Below are positions 10,721 to 21,766 of a stretch of 64,000 nucleotides of DNA, piece by piece (position 1 is the first letter of the stretch; each line of letters starts with the position of its first letter). A model generated the notes under the pieces. It was not told where the DNA came from, ran no database searches, and saw only the letters and a list, made by a program, of their open reading frames with translations. The translations under genes were made by a program, and so were the position numbers. The stretch comes from Serilophus lunatus (Eukaryota; Chordata; Aves; Passeriformes; Eurylaimidae). Where the stretch lies: the NCBI GenBank assembly GCA_013399895.1, contig VXBA01003142.1, forward strand, positions 502,136 through 566,135. The letters are read 5' to 3'.

Positions 10721-13700
10721 GATGTACCCTGTTTGACATAGTCTTAGTCCCTGCTATTTAGTCTACCTGCATCTTGATTTCACTCCAGCTATTTTCCTGA
10801 TGTTACCACCATGCTACACATGGCTACAAATAGTTCTTGTAAAGACTGAACAAGTGGATCACAAAATGCTACGGTCATGAGGATGCTGCAAATGAAATAG
10901 GATTGTAGCTTTTTCTTTCATATATTCTGTCTGGCTCTTTCGTCATTTAACATGTTAATTTAGAAATAGAGTTGATTTTGGAAGAGAAATATTTTTTTGT
11001 GATATTTAGTCACAATATTTAGTTTTGAGTAGTGAGGACATAGCCTTTTGGTTTCAGTTCCTCCTCTGCAAAATAACACTTTTACACTTCACAGATGATG
11101 AGGTAAATGTATTACAGAGTGTGAAACCTTTGGTTGAGGTCACAGGTAAATATCTGAGCTGGAAAAAGATGGGGTTCTGTGTCAGAATGGGGTTCTGTGT
11201 CTAGTGGCAAAGTGTATGTATCTTTTGTACTTTGGGTGGGATTTTTCCTACTGATGGTAGCGATCAACTCTCATCAGCATGTTGTTCATTGTTCAAGATA
11301 GACGATTACTGAATTATTTTGTGTGGTGTACTCTATTTCCTGATTCAATTATTTGATTGGTTTCAGAGAAAAACAAAGAAAAATAAATCTGAATTTTCTT
11401 GGGGTTTTTTTTTCTGTGGTGAGATTTTCCTTTAAAGAGGGAAGATGGCTATATTAAAACACATCTGAATTAAACCAGTTATCAGATATCACTTTACTGG
11501 ATATTTGTATTTACTGAATAAAATGTGATAATTTTTATAATGGTCAAATAGAGCAGCTGTTTTGAAATCCAAACTGAATATTCATAAGCTCTCTTCCTGC
11601 CTGATTTAACTAATTTGAGCTTTTGAAATCTAATGTTTCCTCAGAAGTTGTGCTAGGATTGTAACTAATAATCTTCCCATGTTTACGCAACATGCAAACA
11701 CACATATGATACATATACAGGCACTATCTTCATATTAGCTAGATGTTGTTGACAAAAAGATAATAGAACATTTAACAAATATACAATTTGTTGACTTTAT
11801 TGCAGTTTTATAGGAGACATTGTTATAAAAATGGGTATGACATTTGCATTTCTGTTTAATTGCTGTGGAGTGAACATAAAAAGATAAGAGAGCCAAGAGA
11901 GCTTATTAAAACTGAAATGAGGGCAAGTGATAAAAGAATGATATTTTAGTGGTACTGCGGTCAGGTCTGACACTTTCTCCACAAAAAAAATATCTTGTTC
12001 CTGGCTTTTTGGTGTGGAGAGAGGGTGTATGGTTTATATAACAACATTTGTCTTTTGAGCTACACTTGATATACAGTATCTGTGTTTTAACTTGAAGGCT
12101 TCAGTAGCCCTGGAGGTGTTCTGGAAAATAATGTGACTTATTCTCTACCCTGAAATAGCTTCCTTTTTCATTTTCTTCCCCGCCGCCCTTTTTCCTTTTT
12201 GCATTTTCTTTTCCGTTTTCCTTTCCTGCCTCAGAATACACACCATGCCGCCTGTAGCGGCTACTGAGCCTCGCCATGGCATGACTCATACCCACATCTC
12301 TGATTTTAAACTTACCTAATGAGACTTTGTAATTGAGACTAACATTTGAAAGTATTCAAAGGCATCTCATAGTTTGAAATGCTAAACATTTGGAACACTC
12401 ATCTATACTGGGCACGTAATGAGCTAAGTTCATAGTGAAAAATAAAGTATAATCATATAACTAATAAATTAGTCATAATGTAAGTATGCAGAAAGGTAGA
12501 ACTAAGAGTATATAGCAATCATTTAAATTGGGGCTTTCCTATTTTTTGCATTAATGACAAAATCAAAACAATGCTTCTATAAAGAAATTTGTAAAAATGT
12601 TCCTAGTTGTAAAACATTAAATATCTATATTTAAATGTGCATGTGCTGGATGCGACTGTAGGGACTTTCCTCTGCTGAATATCACATACCATATCACTGT
12701 CTGAAATCATCACAGGGCATATTTTTATTTAAGTCATGAGTGTAGCTATGCAGGGAACTACAGTGGGGAACTGTCTTAGAGGAATCTGTGTGCTGGAACA
12801 GGCAGTCTATGCTTCCTCTGGTTAGGCATTTCATCAGACTTTAGCAAAATTCTGCTTTGTCAACAGAATAAGCCTAGTTCTGCCGAGTGTTCAGCACAGC
12901 CTTCAGTCACAAAGTAATGATGGGCTGTCACTGAGCTGCTATGGGAACAGAACTCCATTACACAGCTTTTCCTTCCCCCCCCAAAAAAAGTTAAATTCTG
13001 TACTCTGCAGGGACACTCAGAACTCCTGATACGAAGCTGTATTAGGTTGCACAAAAATTTGTGGAATTCTGCTCAAATAAGTAAAATCTACCTAAATTAG
13101 ACTCACTTTTTTGTGTGCAGTCTTGCATTTCTGAAAATGATATGTTACAATAAATCTGAAAAGGAGGGACAGTCCCCTGAAATTCAAGAGCTTTCTGGGT
13201 CTAGATTATAAATACTGTCAGCTGAGATAGCCTCAATTATTTCTAAACAAATTATAACCATGGATATGCCTTTTCCTTCAAACACATCTTGTTTAATAAT
13301 TGTGTATGCAGATGCTCTGAAGGAATGACTTCTAAACCTCAGAACTTGTGGAATTAAGTCATCCTAGAAGCTTGCTTTAGCTTGGTAGTCTGAAACGGGA
13401 AGGTGCAGAAATAAGGAACAATCAAATATTCCATTTCTACTGAACTTCTATCTTGATGGAACAGATAAGATTCATGTACATACAGGTGCAGTTTGGTTTT
13501 GGTTCATTATGGTTTTTTGCAGTTCTTATGTTTACTGTGAAAGCATAATACCATTAACACACATTGTGAAGACCTGGAAAACTAAAAAACATATGAAACC
13601 AGGAAAGCTTTTCTCATTATGTTTTCTTGTGTGAAAACAACTTTGGTTTTATAACTTCAGCATGCTGTCATGCTAAAGGGCCCTTGGGGTAACACTAGTG

Positions 13701-14825
13701 TTTATCAGAGCTATCATATATTAAAATTGGTGCTTACTTTTATGTTGCAATATATTCAAACATATTTTTGAGTTATGACCTTCTAAATAAAACTCATGCA
13801 TTTCAGATATTTTGACTGTTGTGACAAATGAGCTTATTCATTTCCTGATTCAAACATACATAAAAAGTATGTTTACTTCTCTTAAAGAAGCAACTTCTGT
13901 TAATTGTCCCACTTTTATTCACATAGCCTTCATTTCTGAGGCAATTTATATTTCAATATATATATATGTATTCATTTGATTATCAGCTGTACTACAGTCA
14001 TTGGTATTTTGTAATGACTGAGGTTCAAAAATTAGCTACTTAGAAAATGATTTAGTGCAACGGAAAAAGTTGGTGACAATGTGTATTCTCAAAGAAGGTG
14101 AAAATAAATTCTCATGGGACAATTATTCAACACATTTTACAGTATCATAAACAATATTCTTGTCATTTACAGCAAGGAGTACATGTAAAATGGAAAAATC
14201 TGTCTCTGCATGTGGAAGACTGTAGGGCTTTTGTTACTGTTCTCAATAGTAGCAAGAGAAGAAAGCAGAATATAGTATAAAGTCTACAAAATCAAGTTCC
14301 TCAAAACATTTATGTTGCGTCAGTGCTTCGCACAGTTCAATAAAACACTTTCTTGCATATTTTCTTTGGTGTACTAAAATTTGTGGCCTTGTTCAATATC
14401 TCAGCATTTCATTGTTGCTCTTCATCTTTGAGAAACTGGAAATTGAAATATTTATAATATCATTAAGTTATTTTTCTCCTCCAGATAAAAAGAAGAAAGA
14501 GAGACAAATTATACAGAAGGCATCAGTGTTATAGAGTAGCAGTTGCTGATCCATAATTAGAGCGGAAGATTTCCCATAAAAAGCTCTGTTAAAAAAAACA
14601 AACAGCTTCTAAGTGGCTCAAAAAGAAACAGGTTTTTCTGATTTTTACGTGTTCTCACTCTCTCCAGTTTTTTGGTGACATTTATAATTACGCTATCTTG
14701 AAATTTTTCCTCTGGCATTTTTGCTAGTATTTTGCATTTGTTTCATTTGTAGAAGCTCTAAATGTGTTTAGCTTAGAAGATAAATAACTGTTATTTTCTT
14801 GACCACAAAAAATTATATGCTTTGA
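10721..14825. other. Intronic sequence, nothing firmly recognised
   Basis: AT-rich. The region 12160-12300 is a pyrimidine-rich tract running into 'gccgcctgtagcggctactg' and 'cgccatggcatgactcatac'. It contains several CpGs and an AP-1-like TGACTCAT, and is unusual for this window. No gene seen. Confidence 0.6.
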
Positions 14826-15215
14826 GAATATGCTCCCCAGACACGGTTGGCCCTCCTGGCTCCCAGGGCACTGCTGACTCATATTTGACCTGTCATCAAC
14901 CAGGACCCCCAGGACTCTTTCCACAGCACTGCTATCACCTCATTCCCCAGTCTGCAGGTACATCCAGGGTTGCCTCATCCCAGGTGCAGAATCCAGCACT
15001 TTCCCTTGTTGAACTTCATGTGACTGGTGATTGTCCATCTCTGTAATTTGTCAAGGACTCTTTGCAGGGCCTCATGCCTTGGAGGGAGTCAAGAGCACCT
15101 CCCAGTTTTGTATTCTCTTGCAAGCATGCAAACTGGCTTGATATTCCATCCAGTTCTCTGTTTACTAGATTCAGCTGACTCTAACAAAGACATCAAGACT
15201 GTAAGCGGAAGTCAT
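14826..15215 (-). mobile_element. CR1 LINE ORF2 fragment, reverse orientation
   Basis: On the - strand, broken frames read in CR1 order. There is a degraded 'FADDTKLGG'-like block near 15100-15130. A block equivalent to 'MRFNKGKCWILHLG' lies near 14975-15020, and 'VLGVLVDDRSNMSQQC' near 14855-14910. The CR1 polymerase order and orientation are clear despite indels. Two short + strand frames here are shadows of this repeat. Confidence 0.88.
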
Positions 15216-18200
15216 GTTTCTGAACAAATGTAAAGAAAATAGCTCTTTAATCCAAATTGCTCTGAATATTAAAATACTTTCAAAGAGATATTAAATCATC
15301 CATAAAAATTATGACAGTGTTTAATCAATACAGGAGTTTGCATATTCTCTTTGTTCTCTCCCAATATAAAGAAAAAATGTGACTGAAATAAATTGCAGAA
15401 ACAAAAACATAAACCAGAAAATGTGGTACATAAATAAAAATATTTGTTAAATTTTCTATTCAGAAGGAGTTTATATATTCATTCATTCTCTACCCATTAT
15501 AAAAACTGATGGCAGCGGTTTGAGCCATAATATATTTATAAATTGAACAAAATTGCATTATACAGCTTTTCCTATATTTAGATAGCAATGAATATGGGGG
15601 TGAAGCTAAGTCACAAAGAACAGCAGATGATTAAGCTGGCAGCACCAGCCCAGCTGGAAGCTGTGTCCTGATGCAGGAGGAAGAAATCAGATAAGCCAAA
15701 GTGGAGATTCTACATTTCTGGCAAATGAAGTGGCTTTTCTGTGAGACTACCACCAAGAAACAACATGTAAGAGAGGTCTCTGTTACTGTCCCGCATACAC
15801 CTGTGCTGAAAGTTGGTGTTCAAAGACATTGGCACTTAAATGTTATGTCATGGTCCAAGTGAAAAAGAAGTGACTTTCAATTATCTGAAATGCATTTAAA
15901 ATTGTTCAGTTTACCTTTTAAGTTTGAGGTGAGAATTAAAATGTGTAAAGCAAACCTCATTTTTGTCAAATGAAAATAGCTTATATGGGCATAACTTGAC
16001 TTAGGTGAAATTTTTCAAAGCTATCAGTGTAGAAATGCTTTGATACATTCATATTGCCACTGTTCACATGACGGGATTTTCTTGTCTGGGTATTCTGGAT
16101 GATTCAGGCTTCTGAGGATGAGAGGTAGCAGCAAACTTGAAACTAAATCAAGAAATGAAAATACATAGCCATGGTGTCTGGCACCTGCCTGTGCACTCTG
16201 TTTGGGCAGCTGAAGCCTCTGTAAAATTTCGTTTTTCACATCAGAGTTGTTTACCTTGATAATTGATAATAACATGAGACAAAGAATAGTATGATTTCAT
16301 ATGCTTGAAACTCGAGGCTCTGATGCATTTTCAAATGTGTTATGTTCTCCATGAACTTGACCACAGGAAATGGAAACAAAGCTCTTGGTTTTTCACATTA
16401 TGTTAAGATCAGAAAAACAAGAATTTATTTGGTGATGCTGCATAAGAAGGGAATTAATAATTCTTTAGCATGGAGTCACAATTCATGTTTTGAGAGCCTT
16501 ACAAGAAAAAAGCGTGTCACTCTGACTGTCCCAGCCTCTTCAAGAAAATAGTTCTAAGAGACCTTTGAATAACATTTACCTAAAATAGCTCACTGAGGTC
16601 TCTTTTCTTTGTAAAGCTGATCATTTTTCTACACTTTACTTTGAATATGTGGACATAAAGATGGGGTTTAGTATATTTAAGGACTGACAAGCAAATTAGA
16701 AAGAAGCTCTGGAGGCTGGACTGATAACTAATACTTTCTATGCTGGGCAGAGTATGTTGCTGGAGTGGGTGGAAGTCCTTACTTGCCTATGATTGTCTTT
16801 AGAGATGCTGTTGATATGAACATAATGTTAATACTGGTTTCTATTGCCTGAGCTTCTATAGCTCTGATCTTGAACTACAGTCTGAAGTGGAGCAGGATCA
16901 TATTTTAAATCTTTATTTGAGTAAAGTAAAAACATTTATTGTGTTGTTACAGATCACACTGAGGCAATTTTGGAAACTATTTTGTGGTAAATCTGTTCTT
17001 ATGAACACAGTCAAAATGGTTAATAGATAAGTTTCTTGGGCACTCTGTGGTCCTCAGATGAAGGACAAATCCAAATTGTTTTATATTCCTTTGTTTATTG
17101 ATTTATTTCTTAAAATCCTTCTTCTTTCTCTGCATTTAGTAGATTTCTTATTTGGAAATTCAGGACTTCTTGTGAGGTCTATACATTTTATAAAAGATTT
17201 TGCACATTTCTAAAATTCTGCTTTGGTAGCAGACTAAGTTTTGCCAAAGACTGTCTTTTCTTCAAAAACATGCTACTTTCTTTTTATTCTGACTCAATTT
17301 TTCCCACAGCAATGCTCTTACATTCGTCTGTAGGATGGACTTCTAACTTCTTTTTAATCCTGCAACTGGTAAATAATACTGACTGATTTCTTTATTGTTG
17401 TTTCTTCTTAGGAAAGTAGGTGCAAAACAAATATAACTAAAACTAGTGTGTTGGTGTTTTGTTTTTGTTTGTTTGTTGTTGTTTTGTTTTTTGTTGTGTT
17501 TTTTGGTGTGTGTGGGGGTTTTAGCCATAGAGGTTTGGGGTTTCTTGAATAATATAGGAGTCATAAGTCTGGGCATTATTTATTTTTTAAATTCAGACTT
17601 GAAGCAAGATCCCATTAGAGAATTTCCAGGAGTCTGCAGAACTGGTATCAGTATGCTAGTAAACACTTAGCCTTGAAGCAGTAACCTAATAAATGTGATG
17701 ATTTTTCACATATTTCCTATTTTACTGGGTAAGATATGGAAGAGAGTTGTGGAGAGATTTTCAAGGCAGTCTTATAGCTGTGCAAATGATATTCTTCTAG
17801 TATCTATAATAAATGTCATAATTGTTGGTTGTCTCTTTCCATATCTACCTTTAAGGAGTAACTGATAATTGAACATAAGAAATCTCTATTCAGAAAAGAA
17901 CACATTCAGTGCAGAGTTAGCAAGAGATAAATATCTAATAATTCAAAAACAAGGCAAATACCTTCAAGAGATGTTCTTTATGAAGCTGCTTAACAGTTGA
18001 ACAGAAGATTCTAATTTAACATTTGAGACTGAGCGACAGGATCTATCTTTAGATGAGAACTGTAGGTTGCACTTCTGTAAGAGAGGGGACAAGGGAGAAA
18101 CCATGCAGAAGCATCTTTGTTTTCAGTTTTTTCAGTTTTAGTACTATAAAAGAAGGTCAACTGCATTTGCAAAAGGGATGGTTTGGTGATATAGTTGTTT

Positions 18201-18507
18201 CAGTATTTGATGACTTTTTGAGTTACCAGGTTGTAGTAACAGTTATTCCTGAATGCAGAAGCACAGCTTCTTGAGGACATTGTTGCACCAAGTGGTAGAC
18301 ACAATTTTAAGGACTTACGCCTTCAAAAACAATGCATTTTTTCCAGTCATTCTCACACCAACTGTTTGGTTTTTTCCTATCCCTTTTGTACGATATTTCG
18401 AAAAAAAGTTTTTTTTTTTAACAGTTCCCCTCCACCTCCTGCAAGTGAAAAACAACCTAGGAAAACAGATCTTCCATGCAGTCTATGCAACTTTGAAGAA
18501 CAACACT
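15216..18507. other. Intronic sequence, nothing firmly recognised
   Basis: AT-rich, with the GTTT tract at 17446. A complex stretch at 16020-16280 holds an 83-codon frame on the - strand with no recognised domain. No gene supported. Confidence 0.6.
17446..17522 (+). repeat. GTTT-rich simple repeat
   Basis: A low-complexity tract built from GTT, GTTT and GTTTT units. The open frames across it on both strands are artefacts. Confidence 0.9.
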
Positions 18508-19172
18508 ATGGGGTTCTGGTGAAAACCAAGTTGAGCATGAGTCAGCAGTGTGCCCCCATAGCAAAGGCTAATGATGACCTGAGCTGCATTGGATAAAGTG
18601 GTGCCAGCACACCGAGTGAAGTGGACCTTCCTCTTTACTCAACGATAGTGAGAGCCATCTGGAGTACAATGTCCAGTCCCAGACTCCCTGGTGCAAGAGA
18701 AACACGGAAAGAGCCCAGTGAAGATGCATGAGGATGATCAAGGAACTGGAGCGTCTCTCCTGTGAACAGAGGCTGAGAGAGCTGAGACTATTTAGCCTGG
18801 AGAAAAGGCACGGGAGCATTTCACTGATGTATACAAATATCTGAAGGGAGGATACAAAGAGGATGGAGCCTGTCTCTATTCCATGTCGCCTGGTGATGGG
18901 ACCAGAAGCAATGAGCATAAACTGAAATACAAAACATTCCGTCTGAACATGAGGAAACATTTTTCATCATGACTGTGGCTGAAGCCTGGAAGAGGTTGCC
19001 CAGTAAGGTTATCAAGACTCCATCCTTGGTGACATTCAAAAGTGTTCTGGACATGCTCCTGGGCAAGGTGACCCTGCGTGATCAAGGTGTTGGATCACAT
19101 GACTGATCTAGAGTGATCCACATCCAGAGTTCCCTTCTAATTTCAACCATTTTGTGATTCTGTGATTCTATA
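18508..19172 (+). mobile_element. CR1 LINE fragment, 3' part of ORF2 and 3' UTR
   Basis: A 5'-truncated CR1 on the + strand. It begins in the region encoding 'L-S-M-S-Q-Q-C-A' (near 18530) and runs through 'actatttagcctggagaaaag' (near 18787). It continues through the 'tggaagaggttgcccag' and 'actccatccttggtgacattcaaaa' segments and ends with the octamer-like tail 'tgtgattctgtgattctata' at about 19150-19172. Stops and indels are present throughout. A 130-codon open frame on the opposite strand here is an artefact of this repeat. Confidence 0.93.
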
Positions 19173-20072
19173 AAGGAAAAAAATAGAAGGAATAATAAAA
19201 CTCTATTAGATTGTTATTTTCCAAAGAAGCCACAGTACTGCATTTCTGCTATTCTAGCATATGGTTCTAAGTATAAAACTTACTCTTTGTCATGATCCCA
19301 AGAAAAAGAAAGTGCTATTATCTCCTGAATTATGAGGAGATAGTACACCTAGAGACTTTTCATGGTAAGGTATTATCTTCTTACTGTAGTTTGTTGAAAG
19401 CTAAAGGGATTTCCATCTCTAAAGGTACACTTGCATAGCTCTTCATACTTATGTCTCCTATAGGAATATATATTGATCTGCTGCAGTGAAAATATTTAGT
19501 ATCATTCTGATACGTCTCCATTTTAGCACTTCATGATTCACTGGCCCAAAATTTCTTCACTAACTATCCTGGGAAGACTTACTGAAATGAATAGCTAATG
19601 TAACACTAAATTTGTAAGTAGCACTAAAATATTAAATGTACAATTAAATTCAGACTAGTGGTAATCCATATTTTACTCACCCTTTATACCATATGCAGTA
19701 CAATGGTTTTTTTTATTTATTCCTATCCTTTTTAGCCACCTCTAAAGTTTTTACTTGCAATCCATATGTAAGTGCTGTTCCCTGGAGGATTTCCCATACC
19801 AAATATTTTTATGAAATATTCTTTTTAAAAGTAAAATTTACTCACAATTAATAACATGCAAGTGTAGTATTAATATAATTTTTGCATCTCTATTTCATAA
19901 CCTGAATCACATATAATCTCTGATTAGTTTGACAATTACTGGAATCCCTAATATGACTGATTTATAAGCATGTATCTATAGACATGTAGAGTATATCGTT
20001 ATATGTTGCAAGAATATAAGACTTTTAAAATATCTTAAATAAAACTTTAACTTCAAAGAAAATGTGTTTAGA

Positions 20073-20148
20073 TTTATATTCATGTACTATAGGAGTACAG
20101 AACTACACTATGGGAAAATTTTTATATTCTTGTACTGTAAGAGTATGG
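20073..20148 (+). repeat. Diverged direct duplication, 48-bp spacing
   Basis: 'tttatattcatgtactata' at 20073 recurs as 'tttatattcttgtactgta' at 20121. The two copies share about 28 bases with a few mismatches. Confidence 0.8.
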
Positions 20149-21177
20149 ATTTTTTGTTTCTTTTAATTTATCTGAAAGGAAGCTTTAATTTTATAGAAAA
20201 GGTTTGATGGAGAAATTAGTTAATTTTAAGTTATTTTGCTTTCCATGTAATTGCCAGTACAAGTTGTTAATTAAGATTAATGTCATAATTTTGTCTAAGT
20301 ATTTTGTACTAAGAAAGTGAAGTTTTTTTAAAATGTGAAAACCAATATCAGATTGATTGCAGCTCTCATAAAGGAATAAGTTTCACTTAGACTTTAAAAA
20401 AGACAGAGATCGTACAGAAAAGTCAATAACACAAACATTTACACATATATTTTTCCACTTTACCCACAAAAGAAGCTGTAAATTATATAAAGGATAAGAA
20501 AATTAAATTCCCTATTGAAAGGATAATTTTTATTTAACTTTTATTTTTCAGAACATCAATAAAAGGCCTTTCACACCAGTCAGTAGCTCTGTCTAACACA
20601 AGGAAAGTGTTATTCTAAGGCAGTCAGACTTTGAGATTCTCTTTCGGCAGGGTTAGAGGGAAGGGGAAGCGGGATAGCAACATATACTGCTTGTGTCAGA
20701 AGAAAAAAATGTGAAGGCTTTGGCTTCCAAGTATGGAAGCAGGCATTAAAACCAAACAATATTTCCTGGTGTGACTAATTCAAACCTATTACAAGTACCT
20801 TGCAGAACATTGATATTCAAATAGTCCTGGAGGCTCGTGTGCAGTGGGTTATTTCATAGTATCATGCACATAATTAGGTGACCCTTGAGGGAAGAAATCA
20901 GTGCTATGCAATTCAATTGAGGTCAAAAGCAGTTTCCAAACTGGGTTGGCCCCCTAGGGTATGGAAGCAGGAGATAATTTCTGAGGCACAGAGGAAGATT
21001 ACAGCTGGCTTCTGTCCATCTCCCTCCACTTTTCTTCTCTCTTCCCTATGCCTGAAGCACTACCCCAGCACTTGCAGCTCTTTTGGCTCTTGGAACTTTG
21101 TGAAAAAGGTAATCTGTAATTTCAGGTGTCAAAGCCAGGGAGTGTGGCAGTCAGCCATCTCAGAGTTTGCGAGGGGG

Positions 21178-21250
21178 GAAAAAAACAACAAAAAAAACCA
21201 AGGAAAAAACCCAAGCAAATGCAAAACCAAACCCAGCAAAAGGAAACCTT
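21178..21250 (+). repeat. CAAA/CCAAG-rich low-complexity tract
   Basis: A-rich with regularly spaced single and double Cs. Lys-rich and Phe-rich frames overlap here and are not genes. Confidence 0.85.
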
Positions 21251-21577
21251 GCATATAAAGTTTATGAACTGCTGTCCTGAACAAACGACCCAGAAACCAC
21301 AGACTGCTGGGGGCATCACATCCTGCCACCAAGGTGACCTGACTGTATGACAGCAGTTTTGGCTGCAGCATGGTATGCTGGCCTCCGTCCCTCACCACGT
21401 GACCCAAGACCTCAAGCATGTCCTCAAACAACCCCATTGCTATGTAGAGACTTTAAAAATTTTTGAGCAAAAGTTTTAAAGCTCACAAAGAGCCTTTGCA
21501 GCTACTGGCCAAGAGCACGACTAGATTATCAATAATGTGTTTTTGTTTCTCTCTTGAATGAATGCTTTTCTCTCCAG

Positions 21578-21727
21578 CTTTCAGGCATCCAAATAACTCT
21601 AACAGAAGTTATTTGGACTGAAAAAGGACGAAATTGTGACTGCAAAACCATGAAAAAACTAATTAATGAAATCAACAAAAGTTTTCCCCAGAAGTGGGAT
21701 GGCCCATTTATAGAAAGTGGATATTGA
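21578..21727 (+). other. Terminal-exon-like 49-codon reading frame
   Basis: A pyrimidine-rich tract ending in TCTCCAG (21577) is followed by 49 open codons and a TGA at 21725-21727. The peptide starts LSGIQITLTEVIW, contains a GRNCDCKTMKKLINE block and ends FPQKWDGPFIESGY. It has two Trp and a C-D-C motif, and its composition looks protein-like. Thirty-three bases after the stop is a canonical AATAAA at 21761, followed by a T-rich stretch at 21795-21805. That is the full layout of a last coding exon with a very short 3' UTR. I cannot identify the protein or find a convincing upstream exon. The frame stays open about 40 bases upstream of the acceptor, so it may equally be a chance ORF or the end of a decayed retrocopy. 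Confidence 0.25.
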
Positions 21728-21760
21728 CGTCAGCAGCTAAGTTCACTTATTGCAATTTAA

Positions 21761-21766
21761 AATAAA
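21761..21766 (+). terminator. Canonical polyadenylation hexamer AATAAA after the exon-like ORF
   Basis: Exact AATAAA, 33 bases after the TGA at 21727, with a T-rich element about 30-40 bases further on. The hexamer is common by chance in AT-rich DNA. It is listed only because of its position relative to the reading frame. Confidence 0.25.

Larger units (their letters stand above)
19173..21577. other. Intronic sequence, nothing firmly recognised
   Basis: AT-rich up to about 20550, then more complex to 21440. A 126-codon frame at 20878-21258 shows no domain and runs into the CAAA-rich tract. No gene supported. Confidence 0.6.

Noticed and set aside
11050..11165. Possible mammalian-type MIR SINE ('agatgatgaggtaaatg', 'tgaggtcacaggtaaat').
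   Set aside because: Only two short partial matches, not enough to call.
18568..18960. 130-codon ORF on the - strand.
   Set aside because: It is antisense to a CR1 fragment that reads correctly on the + strand.
20878..21258. 126-codon + strand ORF.
   Set aside because: No domain, no splice structure, and its C-terminal third is the CAAA-rich tract.
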